Source of the DNA: Combretum micranthum
Taxonomy: Eukaryota; Streptophyta; Magnoliopsida; Myrtales; Combretaceae
Reading direction: 5' to 3'
Length of the DNA stretch: 64,000 nucleotides
NCBI GenBank assembly: GCA_024138025.1
Contig: JAMXBD010002255.1
Span: 62,001 to 126,000 of the forward strand
Positions within the stretch are counted from its first letter, which is position 1; each line of letters starts with the position of its first letter. A model generated the notes under the pieces. The model saw only the letters and a list, made by a program, of their open reading frames with translations. It was not told where the DNA came from and did no database searches. Below, piece by piece: positions 1 to 12,189 of the stretch. The translations under genes and the position numbers were made by a program.

Positions 1-600
1 GATTTAAATTTCTTATAGAAAGGATGACGCAGACGAACACTAGAAGACAAACCACCCTAAGCGATAAAAATATCACACCTAAGGAAAAACAGAAAACAGA
101 AAAAAAAAAAAAACCAAAGCAATTATAAAACAATTCCTTTCTTCTTCTTCTTTATTAGCTCTGACCTATTTCCGATTCTCATCTCCTTCTCACCACACTT
201 ACTTTATTTTTATTTTCTAATAATTGTTACAATTTAAAAAATATTTACTAAATTACAAATTCAAATAGTCTAAGTCATTATCTAGCCTTAAAATTATTTA
301 TCATATCAATTCTTATAACCATAGCGGTACTTAAATGATAACATTTTACAGAAAGTTAAATAATTTTAACATTCTCACTAATCTTAGTTTTTAGCTGAAA
401 GAAAACAATGAAAAATAAAAATAATAATAAAACAGCCCTAGACAAAATAAAAATAATAATAAACAGACAGCCGCATTATATTTTAGTTTTCGTTGAATCA
501 TTACATCTTCCTTAGCATTCTCATTTTTTCCCAAGGTGGGCGTTTTTGACCCGGTAAGCTTAAAAACCCACAATTAGCTGCCTTAACAACCTCAAAATCA
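1..600. other. AT-rich upstream intergenic region, no gene seen
   Basis: AT-rich DNA with short A runs (about 100-112) and a CT-rich stretch (about 137-152). No ORF here has family-like content, and no TATA box can be assigned with confidence. It is probably the distal upstream region of the TOM1-like gene. Confidence 0.5.
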
Positions 601-980
601 AACCTCTGACTTTTGTTTCTTCATTTTCTTTCTTCTTTAGTCTCTCTTATACCTCACATCATTTCAGTTTCTTGTCTTAAATTTCATATTTACCGGTCTG
701 AATAATGGCTTCTTGGTTTGGGTACGAATTTCGATCACACTCTATTTAATTTTCCAATTTTAGTCTGTTGACTTTTAGGGTTTTAGCTAAGAAGCTGATT
801 ACAAAACCCTAATTTGGGGTAATTTAGGACATCTTGTTAGTAGAAAAAAAGTGGTGATAATTTGGTGAATCGATCTGATTCATTTCAAGTTTTGTGAATT
901 GTTTTTGTTTTGGTTTTGTGTTTGTGCTGTTTAGGAATTTGTCGTTTCAAGAGAGGAGTCAAGGGGAGAACAACGGAGCC
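601..980 (+). promoter_or_regulatory. Leader of the TOM1-like gene with probable 5'-leader intron
   Basis: A CT-rich stretch (about 610-655), typical of plant leaders, precedes an ATG at 705. A plausible intron runs from a GT at 722 to an AG at 933-934, preceded by a T-rich tract. A telo-box-like AAACCCTAA lies at 804-812 inside it. If this intron is spliced, the ATG at 705 is joined in frame to the main start at 981 with no stop between (17 + 46 = 63 nt), adding 21 residues. Without splicing, the ATG at 705 opens a short upstream ORF. Splice sites are inferred by eye. Confidence 0.5.
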
Positions 981-3900
981 ATGGCTCGTGATGCAGCTGC
1001 TTGTGCGGAGAGGGCCACCAGTGATTTGTTGATTGGTCCCGATTGGGCTATAAATATCGAGCTTTGTGATATCATCAACATGGATCCGAGGTATGGCTTG
1101 CGATCGCTTGTTATTCTAGGGGTTTCTTCGTTAATATAATGTTGTCTCTGTGGTTTCTTGCTTTAGGTTTCTTTTGTAGCTTCCTTGAAATTGTTGATTT
1201 CGAGCTGATTCGTAGTATTACTGATTTCCTTGATTAGAATGGAAGTGGCTTAGTGAGAGATTCTTGATTAATTCCATATTTAGTAGAAGACAAAGAATTG
1301 AAGGGAATTTCGTTACATTTAGTTCAAAAGCGGTGAAGGATTTGTAATTCCTCTGGTGAAAATTACATTTTGTGAGAAATAGCAATTATTAAGAATTCTT
1401 TATCTATTCCACAATACATAAAATAGATATAATTTTACTTTTTGCAAACTAATAAGAAAATAGCTATCTTACAATAATAAAGATAGATAATAATTCCATT
1501 CGATTAAACCAAAGGTAACGTTATAGAACTGAATGTCTACAAAAACTTATTGAAAATTACTTAAGAAGGCTGAGAAGCTTAATTGTGTGAGATTGAGTTT
1601 CCTCTTAAAATTGACCGGTCATGTGGGACTGGTTTTCACAAGTATACATTCCTTTCCTCTCAGCAATGGTGCCGTGTTAGGCTCCATTTTCTTGACCAAG
1701 CTTATAGCTACTTTTCTTTGTGCTATTCTTTGGAAGGCTAGAAATGTTGCCAAAAGCTTATAGCTTCCTCAAACTATTTGTACTGCTTCATTAGTAATTA
1801 TAGATACATCCTCTATAGGTTTTTGTATCACTTCATTTACATCATTATATCTATCACTGTTCTAGTTTCTTATTCATTTGGTGCAGTAATATTGGCTTTC
1901 TCTGTTTGTTGAATTTGATTTTTTAGGCAAGCCAAGGATGCCATGAAAGTACTCAAAAGACGTCTAGGGAGTAAAAGTCCTAAGATACAGCTTTTGGCTC
2001 TTTTCGTAAGTCTCTTCCTCCCTCCCTCCCTCTCTCTCTTTCTTTCTCTTTCGTGTTGTCTCTGTCTATGTCTCTATGCACACGAGTGCATGTGCATGTG
2101 TTTGGGTTCCTCTACTTCCCATTTACCTTGAGGGTTATGGAGTTGCATATGGTGACACCTATCCATGAAGCGCTGCAGTGTTAGCATATCTTTGGCTATA
2201 GGGGGTTCTATCCCTTCCATTAGCCATTCAAAAACTTTTTGGAAATTGCAAGTGACCCCTCCTAAACTTTGACCTAAGTGTAGATATGCCCCTGAATTTT
2301 CAAATGTTCAAATGTTGCAAATAACTTCCCTAAATTTTGATAAGTTGGTAATATTAAGGATATTTGATTTTTTTTTTTTAGTTTTAATAAAAACACATCA
2401 TTATCAAAGTTTGGGGGTTGTTTGGGTGGGTTTTTTGTTTGTTTTGGTGTTTTATTGTTATGGGTTGGGGTGGGAGCAATGGTTGTGAAAGCACACTTTG
2501 ATATGTTTTGAGGGGTATATATACACCATGGTTAAAGTTTTAGGGGTTCATTTTAAACTTTTTGGGGTTATTTGCGAATTTATTAAAGTTTAAGGGTGAT
2601 TTGCACATTTGAAAATTTAGGAGGGGAACTCACACCAAGGTCAAAGTTTAATGGGTTTATTTGCATTTTCCCCCAAAAGTTTTAGTGTACTCTTCTTAAT
2701 TAAATGAGGCAGGTATTTATTCTTACGATACTTCTTAATGTTTCTATCTAGGCAATGGAGACTTTGAGTAAAAATTGCGGTGAGTGTATTCCTCAGCAAA
2801 TTGTTGATCGTGATATATTACATGAAATGGTCAAAATAGTAAAGAAAAAGGTAAGTGGTTAGATTTTACTACCTTGAATGCCATTTTCTACGCATACATA
2901 TGATTTTACTTCCATAGAGACCGTGAATCTTCTTCCATGAATGTGCAGCCTGACTTGAGTGTGCGGGAGAAAATACTGCTATTGATAGATACATGGCAAG
3001 AGGCATTTGGGGGACCAAGAGGAAAGTATCCTCAGTACTATGCAGCATATAATGAATTGAAGGTAATTTTGTTATCATCATTCTGTTTTACTTCTCACGT
3101 GTTAAGTTGGTTGGTCTACAAGCATAAAGTGATTTTTCTTTTTTGAATTTTTTTAATGGAATTATCTTCTTTAATTCCTTCATGGATTTTAGTTGTACTG
3201 TTGGCTCAACAACCTGTAATACAGTTATTTTCCCAAAAATAAACATGTAATATAGTTCTTGTGGTCGTTTCTTCATTCTGAAATATTTGCTGTCCCTTCC
3301 TTTTAGTTTTCATGTTTTTGAACAATTGATCCTTGACATGGGTTTCCTTCTAATTTTAGGCTGCTGGAGTTGAATTTCCACCTCGAGAAGAAAACAGTGT
3401 TCCGTTTTATACTCCACCCCAAACCCAGCCAGTAACAGCTCACAATGATCCTGAATTTGATGCAGCAGCAATTGAGGCCTCTCTCCAAGCTGATGCTTCT
3501 GGGTTAAGGTAAATTTTCAAGCAGAATTTATGTTATGCCACTTTGATTTTTCAATGTTTTGTTCCGTTCTATGAACTTCTAAATATTATTGGATAAACTA
3601 GTCAGCATAAAACGCTGCAGAGTTTCATGTACGGCCTTCTGTTTTTATCTTTTGCTAATATCTCTTGTTGCAGTAGTTATTCTGAAATATGAGCTTCTAA
3701 TGGTTAGATTTTAAAGATAGATGCTTCCAGTGAAATTTGGCTGATACTGGGTTATCTGTAACTTTCTTTTAAGCCCTAAATCTCTCCTATTGAGCTGTTT
3801 TAACTTGATAACAGAGTTCAATACTATAAAGTAGTGAGGAGTCAGACTTGGGTAAATTATTACAGTGGTTTTTCTTGCAAGTGACTGTTTCGTTAGCCAG

Positions 3901-6900
3901 TGAGCCAAAAAAAAAAAAAAAAAAAGAAAGAAACTAGCTAGCTCCCAATTTGTCACGTCGTTCTGTTCTCTTGTAATCACATCAGCTTTATGCATCGTGC
4001 ATCCTGCTGTTCTCTTCTCTGAAGCTTTAGAATGTTCATGAATTAATTTTATTCTTTCATTTGGACTTTTAGAAGTATAGTCGGTTGTACTTACAATGTA
4101 AACAGATTATTGCGGAGAAAAAAAATAAAATATATGCCTTGACATTTCGGTGTTCGGTTAGAAATAAATAAGGGATGGATATAATTAACGTAAAAAAAAA
4201 AAAAAAATGGAAGCTAGCTTAGACCACATTTAGCATAATGAGCCATGAGGAAAACCCTTTACCTTGTCAATTGAGTAGAGCCAAATGGGAGTTCAACAAC
4301 TAGATTCATTATGTAGTCTTGAATATTTTGCAGAGAATAAATGAATTGATTTGACCTATCTCTTGTCCTTCAAATCAAGCTTATGCACATGCCATTTTGA
4401 AATGAATTTACTAACATTGGGAACTCTGATCGTCTTTCGTTAGTAACTTTACCAGAATTATGTGTAGGTCATGCTCCTGATGCATTGATTGGTGACTAGA
4501 TTGTGAATCTGAATATAAAGAGATATTTAGATACATTAAATGGCATTGATGTGGTTACCTGTCTTTTTCTTGTTAGCTTGCCAGAGATAAAAAATGCTGA
4601 AGGTCTAGCTGATGTTCTGGTGGAAATGCTTGGTGCTTTGGATCCTGGGAAACCTGAGGTAATACAAACTTCAATTGAAAATCATGCTAAACTCATAATA
4701 TAAGCAGTTCCCAGTGCAATGGCTTTGGCATAAGCTAAGGCTCTCGCTCCAGCATTCTTCTTCTTCTTCTTCTCCCCGCTTCCCACCCCCACCCCCACCA
4801 CCACCACCCCACACAACACACCCACCCCCGGGCGACTATATGAACTCCGCACTTTGACACCTAAGATTCCGTAACTATATGTCTATATGATTTCATTACA
4901 GGCTTTGAAGGAAGAAGTGATTGTAGACCTTGTTGATCAGTGCCGATCTTACCAAAAACGTGTCCAGCTCCTTGTGAACAACACCTCGTAAGAGTTTTAA
5001 CTATAAACTTCTTTGGTGTATGCATATGTTTGAGATGCTGATTGTGGATGATATCTTTCAGAGATGAAGAACTGCTATGTCAAGGACTATCATTGAATGA
5101 CAAGTTACAACGAGTACTTGATCAACATGATGCCATCGCAAGGGGAACTTCAATCAATGAAGCAGGAAAAACTGGAACTTCAGTTATGCCATTAATGAAT
5201 GTGAACCACGAGGATGATGAATCAGAGGATGATTTTGCTCAGTTAGCTCACAGGTAAATTTCTGATGGTTCCTTTTATGTCCTCCAATGAATCTATCTCT
5301 TTCTTGCTACATGATTCTTCCTGGATAACATCACTGATCTTGATGATCTGACAACTTAAGAGCTTGAATATGCTCAGCAGAAAATGAGGGAATATAAGTA
5401 CACAGTTCAAGGTGATAATAGAGGAAAGTGGAGAAGGATTGGAAATCAACAGAGGCAGTTTTGGGAGATGTTAGCAGTTAGCAATATTCCTAGGGATGGT
5501 GGCAGTACAACCCAAATTGTTGTTCAGGTGCAGATAGATCCTCAAAACTTCCAAAATTTGTGAACTGCCCCTCTAAATGTCACTGTGGCCTTAAAAAATA
5601 CGAAGTTTTACCAACAATTTGGGGGTTACTTACACGCTTTCACCAGTTTATGGGAGGTGAAGCCACACTTTGAAAGGTTTAGGGAGTCTACCTGTGTCTG
5701 TCCAATGGTTTTAGGGGTATATTTGCAGTTTGTCCAAATTCTGTTCCTCTATAAATAGAAAGATGGGTCCAAAAGCCTTTGCCACAGCAGTATAAAGGCT
5801 AATGGTAGATATAATATTTAATAAAGGGAAGCCAGCACCAAGTTTAAAATCCTTTGCATTGAAACTGGAAGTTGAATGTCAAATTTTGATAATCTCCCTG
5901 TCAATCTCTTCTAAGGGAGCATGCTAGTTTCTTGAACAGAACATTTGGGTTAAATGAAGTTTTTTTACCCTCAAGGAATGTAACGATGGTAAAGCTCATG
6001 GGCCATTGCTTCAATTTCATGTGGCAAACTATCTGGAATAATGTCTTAAAGAGTTTCTAGAATTTCATTGGAAGAGCATTGTCCATAATTTTAGTTTGTG
6101 GGTATTTTCACAGATTGTTGGCTGAACTTTGCCGACAAACAAATCATTTGAAAATGTCATATTTGGTCACCTTTATATTCTATCCTTGCAAATATACCTT
6201 CATTTTGGTCTACTTCTATCACAGTTATGTTTAATGGATGCCCTAACTAGTTCATTTGGGACTTCATAAATAATCAAGAGGGAAGATCATTCATCTTTAT
6301 GCTTGTCTTTATTATATTCCTTGAAGAATTCAGCAAAAAGTGATTATGAGTATTTACCAATATAAAGTGATTATGGGTATAATATGAACATGGTGAGGAG
6401 TGAGACATTCAGTGTATTAGGTTCCTATATTAGCATCCACCCATAATTAGCCACAATGACACAGGATAGTTCATAATACTTTATTGAATTGACATAATGA
6501 AAGCAAGATATTTTGTAGTGACTGTTAATGGTGTGCTTTGAAATTATGTGGCCGAGTGAGTGAAGTTTCTAAAGGTATAAGATGGAAGAGCTCATCGCTT
6601 GCCTAGCATATGTTTCTTTGGTCGTGAAGATTGTCTTCCTACCTGTCTCAATTTAAATGTTGGATAGTCAAGAGTCAGAAGTGTCTCCCCATGAAGTGGC
6701 ATTTTGCTTGGTTTATGGGCTAATTCATTGATATATTGAAGGACTTGTATGCTTGTACTGGCTCACTCACTTAGAGGACTACAGTTTTATGTGGTAAACT
6801 TGTTGGCTCATGGTGACGACAATAGAGTAATCAAAGTTCAAAGTATACAATAGGCTGACTGGGTGGTGGGTCTGGCAGCTTTTACCATATCCTATTGGGA

Positions 6901-7730
6901 TAACTCAGAGATTTCAGTTGTCTGTTTAATTTTTCTTATAGTTGTATGGGTACCCAGAAGCTGAGAAGTGTGTTCATTAACATAAATGGTACTGATGTCA
7001 AGTGCCTTCCCAGTTTTTGTCAAACTTTTATCAACTAATTTAATTGTTTTTTCAATATTTTGTTCTCATTGAGCCAACTAAAAGAATGCTTTTTTGCAGG
7101 TCATCAAGAGACAATGGGCTGAGCAGGAAAACAGCCAGTGAAAGGGAATTGCCTCGAGCCAGCCCACTTCTCCCTCCTCCACCTTCATCAAAAAACCCAA
7201 TTCCTTCAGACACTGGCAAGATTGATTTTCTCAGTGGTGACTTGTATAAATATGATGGATCACCACATAAATCTGGTGCTTCACCTAACTTAGCTTCTGT
7301 TCCAAGCACCAATTACTCTCCTCCAGTGACCCCTCCTGTCAGGTCTTCCTCTCCTCCATCCCAACCAAGTATTTTCTCCAATAAACCATTGTATGACGAA
7401 CCAATTCCTACAAACAAATCTAGTGACCACCTCCCTTCTGCTCCTTGGGATGCTCCATCTACAGGGTCACTCCCACCTCCCCCATCCAAACATAACCAGA
7501 GACAACAATATTTTGAGCAACAAGGAGCTTTTCCTGGAAGTTCTCATTCTAGCAGCGGATCCAGTTCCTCCTATGACAGTTTGGTGAATCAGACTCACAA
7601 CATGTCACTTAATTCACCTACACCACCCAAGCAAGCAAAGCCAGAGGATGCGCTATTCAAGGATCTGGTGGATTTTGCAAAAGCCAAGTCGTCATCATCA
7701 TCTTCATCTAAACCAAATAGGTCATTTTAA
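981..7730 (+). CDS. TOM1-like protein (VHS-GAT ubiquitin adaptor, TOL3/4/5-like)
   Basis: Nine coding exons with GT-AG introns: 981-1090, 1927-2005, 2752-2850, 2949-3062, 3360-3508, 4577-4658, 4902-4987, 5062-5253 and 7100-7730. Spliced length is 1542 nt, or 513 residues, close to Arabidopsis TOL3 (about 506). Residues about 8-137 form a VHS domain ([16 protein letters not shown] near the start; WQEAFGG at about 112-118). Residues about 178-268 form a GAT helical domain. An acidic stretch ending DDFAQLAHR (about 295-304) leads into a Pro/Ser-rich tail encoded by the last exon, closing with a conserved [12 protein letters not shown] segment before a serine run. TOL proteins bind ubiquitinated membrane cargo at the plasma membrane and early endosomes and pass it to ESCRT-I, the ESCRT-0 role in plants; this is family knowledge. 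Intron 8 is long (1846 bp). Start chosen by family alignment; a start at 705 is possible if a leader intron is spliced. The reading frame is intact at every junction. Confidence 0.93.
2235..2690. repeat. Foldback (MITE-like) repeat in intron 2 of the TOM1-like gene
   Basis: The left arm (about 2235-2340) and the reverse complement of the right arm (about 2560-2685) share an ordered series of blocks: AAACTTT, a TTGCAA-like block, CCTCCTAAA, CTTTGACC and TTTTCAAATGT. They thus form imperfect long terminal inverted repeats around a T/G-rich core. No clean target duplication was found, so the family is not assigned. Confidence 0.5.
3905..3925. repeat. Poly(A) tract in intron 5
   Basis: An uninterrupted A run of about 20 bases inside intron 5; a second A run lies at about 4192-4207. 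Both may be tails of decayed retroposed sequence, but no body was recognised. Confidence 0.6.
4783..4835. repeat. C-rich low-complexity tract in intron 6
   Basis: Dense CCCA/CCACC repeats in intron 6, about 70-120 bases before the acceptor at 4901. This departs strongly from the AT-rich surroundings. A minisatellite origin is likely; there is no coding content. Confidence 0.6.
5520..5745. repeat. Degenerate foldback repeat in intron 8 of the TOM1-like gene
   Basis: The left end (GTGCAGATAGATCCTC...) weakly matches the reverse complement of the right end (CTGCAAATATACCCCT...). Both share the cccctaaa and tgca blocks seen in the intron 2 foldback, so this may be a shorter, more decayed relative. 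The rest of the 1846-bp intron shows no coding exon or element I can name. Confidence 0.3.
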
Positions 7731-10085
7731 TTTCTTGTCGCAGAGATCTACATATTACTCATGGCAGTACAGGGGCATTTCATTTTGCTGTGAATCATAT
7801 TTCTCATCACATCTTATATGTGAGTAAATAAAATTTGTGTGGGAACTTGGGGTCACGGTTTGTCCATGTCACTAGTTTGTGAGCTTCGAGGTCGATTGCT
7901 GGTACCTTTTGCACTTATTATTTGGCTGTATTATAGTTTATTGTTTGATTTATAGTAGTTGATGTTTTGTTGACTTACTTCTAAATCAATCTTTACATTT
8001 TTGTTCCATTCTGGTGGTTGGGGTGAGAGAGAGTACTTGAGGGTCGAGAGACGGTTTTTCCCACTGGAAGGTAACATGGTGAAGTTTCCGGGTCAGTGGC
8101 ATCTTCATAATTTTGTGTCGATTTGCACTTTCAGGAGCTTATATCTCTTTTATCTGTAGACACCGTTAATGTTTAATAGTAAATTGGCATAAGGCTTTCG
8201 GCCCCCCGCCCCAGCCCCACCAAAAAAAAAAAAAAAAAAAAGGAAAGAAAAGAAAAGTATAGGGTTTTCTATGTACCGCTAGAGCACGTCAGACAGCAAG
8301 TTCAGCAGGAACCTAGCCCCTTGGGTACGTGAAGCTTTCGGTTTGTGGAGCTTCCTCTGACACTTGGTCCAATTTGTTGAGGTCCTTTTCATAGCATTTC
8401 TACTATTTTCTTTATGATTCCACCCCTTCTATTTTAATTTGCACAATTAAGCCTCTGGGACTTGTCCTTCCTTAGGAGATAAAATCCTGCATTCCTACCT
8501 CCGTCACACCTTATATGTAATATATATATATGTAACGATAACATGCGTCGAAATTGGACCGAATAACAGAGAGAGTCCCTTCTTGGGTCCAATTGTTTCT
8601 TCAAATGGTGTGTTTCCCCGAATTTATTTGTGGAATCAGATTTTTATTTTTAAATTAATTACTAAATCAGAATATAATCAAACTTAATTACCAATTTTGC
8701 ATTTTCAGTATGCAAATTAAATAAATGTGACTTGCACGTATAACATGCACAACAGTTATGATGATCTGCACCTTGGTTTTACGTGCGTAACATGTGTGAC
8801 TCGCATATTCAACGTATGCAACAACGATGGTGATTCGAGCATTCTACGTGTGCACAATGTGACCAACTAATTTCACATCTTTATATCCTACTTTAATAAT
8901 TATTATTATTTTCAAAAACTTATACAGTTATACTGATCATTCACCCATTCTATCCCCCATCTCTTTTTTTAAAAAATATAATTATATTTATATATATATT
9001 TAAAATAAAGATTGGTGTTAGCTATAAAGCTTCGTGAGTCTAACTTATGGTTCAACAAATTAAATGATGAGATAAATCAGATTCATTTCAAATATGGACG
9101 ATTGCTGGATATTTGTTTTTGTCGTGGATGCCATGGACAATGGAGTGGAAACATGAGAACGAATAGACATTGGTGCTATTTAATTGTCAAAATGATCCAT
9201 CTAACTCGAACGAACAAGTACAACATGCATTTTGTATTTGTGTTAAACTCACATATACAACATGCGAGAACTATAAAACATATACATGTCAACATGTGTG
9301 TGACATGCAATGTTTTCATCAATGAAAAATATGTTATTTTCATAAATAGGAAATGCACTTTCATTTGAATTTTTAAGTTAAATTGTACACGCGAGATGTG
9401 GCTTGCTTTTCCACTAAATTTGCATTTTTTATATATAAATTTAATAGTTTATTTTAATAATTAATTCGTCATATGTACTGTTTTAATAATTATCGTAGAA
9501 GGCTTAGACTTTCCCTTCGATGAAGAGCCATACACGATTCCGGTACTATGAAGATTTTGAACCGTGGCGGGTAGCACACGTCACAGAAAAAGCCTACTAG
9601 GGTTGAACTAATTTTTTGTTTCTTTTTATTTTGTCGCTTTTGGTGCAAATATATTTGTTTATTTATCTAATTAATACGACAGCGGAACACTTAATTATTC
9701 ATATTCTTGTCCTTATGGTGCTCAAAAACACAATATGTATGTGGGTGTACATATACTAATAAATGCGTAAAATCATGTAAGTAAAAAAAAAAAATTATAA
9801 AAAGAAAATGAATACAAAATCTAATACCTATAGGTTACAATAATGTGATTAAATTTTACTTGCATGAAGAAAACCACATTAAAACCCTTATTTATATAAA
9901 ATGCTGAAAAAAAGGTGTATAAAAATTAATATATATATACACACACAAAGATAACAATCTGTTCTTACTAGGATTTCTTTTTTATTTAAGATAAAAGTCT
10001 GAAATTATCTAAACTATTAATGACAACCATTATTTCTCTGTCTATATAAATAATAGAGGTAAATAATATTAAAAGTCAAGTAAAT
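7731..10085. other. 3' flank of the TOM1-like gene and intergenic DNA
   Basis: The first few hundred bases are presumably 3' UTR (AATAAA-like at about 7825-7830 in a T/G-rich context). A poly(A) run lies at about 8222-8240. From about 8500 on, the sequence is AT-rich with a TA repeat near 8520-8530 and scattered ACATGCA/ACGTGC-type words. No ORF shows recognisable protein content. Confidence 0.5.
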
Positions 10086-10139
10086 ATAAATAAAGAAAAT
10101 TGCACAAGCACTTTTATGTCAAAGTCGAAAACTTCCTAA

Positions 10140-11830
10140 GAACCTACTTCTAAAATTAATCTCCCTATATTGGATTGCCAAGCCACCTCTAAGCTAGTGA
10201 TAGCACTTGTAATCTTTGTGTCCAAGGGGTCACTCTTGCCCACATTCTAATAAGATCTTGAGATAAATTCCCCCCTTGTGATTGTGGATCAGACCTCCAA
10301 CTGCAGCTTCGTTATTTATCATACAAACTACTCCATCAACATTTAATTTGAGCTATCCTTCTTGAGATGGACTCCAATATTTATTAATAGAATTAGTACT
10401 TTGACTTCTTTCCTGATCATGGAACGTATTAGAGTTTTGAATAATGCTTTGAACCGGATCCATGCGGACAAGGTCGTTGTGACCAAATATGAAATTATTC
10501 CTCCAATACCAGATACTGTAATCCACTACCCCAAATAGAAGACTTCAGGTAAGTAATCATGTCCTTTGTTGGGAACTACTTGTCAAGTTTACTTTAATCC
10601 AATCCTTCACATCTCCAGCATAAAATTGACTAGTATTAGTGGTCTATAACAACCGATTCTATATCAACTTCACAAACTGGTAGTCATGAAATGCGTGTAT
10701 CATTGTTTTAGGTTCTTCATTAAATCATTGACATAAATCAGATGAGATTAACTTTCTCCAACAACAAGCTTCATTAGTTACCAATCTATCATGGGCAGCT
10801 AGCCAAAGAAAGGAGTGAGTTTGCTATGGTCCATTCAATTTCTAGAATTTCCTTTACTCAAGATCATTAGCAAACATATCCTAAGTGGCAATTAGTCGAT
10901 ATGTTGCTTTGATAATAAAATTTCCAGATTTTGAGTACATCCACAAAAGTAAGTCTTCCCCATTGCTAGTTGATAGAGGAGGAATTGCCTCAATAAAATG
11001 ACATACGTCGTTTGGTAGCATCTAATGAAGTTTTTGCCAATCCTAATCTTTTGAAGTTGTGACATAGTTGCAAACAAACTTTTCAAGTTCAACATTAGTT
11101 GTAGCATAAGAAGTCAAGAGAGAAGTATTCCAACCAATTTGAGGACCAAAATTTAACCTTCTACCCATCACCTATTGACTAGGAAATGCCTTGAAGTAAC
11201 AAGTCGCAACAAGTACAAATATTGTGCCATAAAGGGGAGGCAATGCGACTAGTAGTTGGTTTGATTCTCCAAATATCAGATTTGCAGTACTTTGATAAGA
11301 GCACTTCTATCCATAAAATGGTCAATTTTTTTTAAAATGTCCCATCCTAATTTTAAATTAAATGCAATATTATTCCATTCAACTTTCTTAATCCTAAGTC
11401 CTCCTATGCTCTTTTCCTGACAAATTTCATCCCAAAAAACTAAGTGTAGTTGCTTTTTTTGTCTTATGGAACCCTAGACAAAGCTTCATACTATTTTGTC
11501 AACTTCATTGTATACATGAACTGGTAGTTTGGATGTTTGCATTTGGAAGGTGGGAATTGATTGGAGATAGGCTCGAGCTAACGTTACCCTCTTTGCAAAC
11601 GACAAGTTCTCTGCCTTCTAACCTAAGAGTCTATCTCTCATCTTGTCAACAATCTTGGCTAACATGCCCATGAAGCAAAGGGATGCCCTGGTATTTCCCA
11701 AGGTTGTTTATGGTACTGAATCTAAAACTTTACCTTATTGAGTTTCTCAAAGAATTAGAGATGTTCTTGGAGAAATAAATTTCGATTTTCTATCTATTAA
11801 TCCTTTGACCTAAAGTTGCATAGAAGCTAT
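10140..11830 (-). pseudogene. 5'-truncated LINE retrotransposon fragment (RT C-terminus, zf-RVT, RNase H)
   Basis: Reading the minus strand from high to low coordinates gives the order of a plant LINE ORF2 C-terminal half. A 'YLG.P..HGH' region and RVTLARAYLQSIP-like segment lie at about 11560-11720. GGLRIKKVEWNNIAFNLKLGW-like residues lie at about 11330-11410. A GEDLLLWMYSKSGNFIIKATYRL segment (pre-zf-RVT) is at about 10890-10970, and RNase H-like INVDGVV...GGLI near 10270-10350. Stops and frameshifts are frequent. The endonuclease and catalytic RT palm are absent, so it is truncated at the 5' end. No target duplication or poly(A) tail was identified. Confidence 0.75.
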
Positions 11831-11839
11831 CTGTCTAGT

Positions 11840-12185
11840 ATAGATTGAATGATTTCAACTTAGGACATAAAGGCTTTTGTAAATAATAAGAGACTATCTT
11901 TAATCTTATAAATTGCTTTTGTTGCGATTTCAATTTTTTGATGCACTTATATGAATAACCCATCTAATTCACTATATAATATAAAAGTAAAACAAAACTT
12001 TAAGTACAAATCATGTTTGAATCAACTTATCTTGACATGAGTGCAATAATAGAGATGGTCCATATTTTTAAAATTCAACTCAAGTGTCTTAGGCGCATTA
12101 TCAACGTTTTCTAAAATTGACTCCAAGGTGTATGTATAGTTTATTGATACTTTAAAAGTATAAATCTAGTGGTGTGGTTCATTTT
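11840..12185. other. AT-rich intergenic stretch, nothing recognised
   Basis: No ORF, repeat end or RNA gene could be supported here; it separates the LINE fragment from the LTR-like remnant. Confidence 0.5.
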
Positions 12186-12189
12186 AATC

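Noticed and set aside
5340..5530. Possible extra TOL exon in the long intron 8
   Set aside because: An open, hydrophilic stretch exists but it has no counterpart in the TOL family and the exon 8 - exon 9 junction is already in frame.
7393..7587. 64-codon ORF in the last TOL exon
   Set aside because: Alternate-frame shadow of the Pro/Ser-rich TOL tail.
9012..9368. 118-codon plus-strand ORF with a Cys/His-rich start
   Set aside because: No recognisable domain, AT-rich codons, and an opposite-strand ORF of similar length over the same repetitive 'acatgc' words; likely chance.
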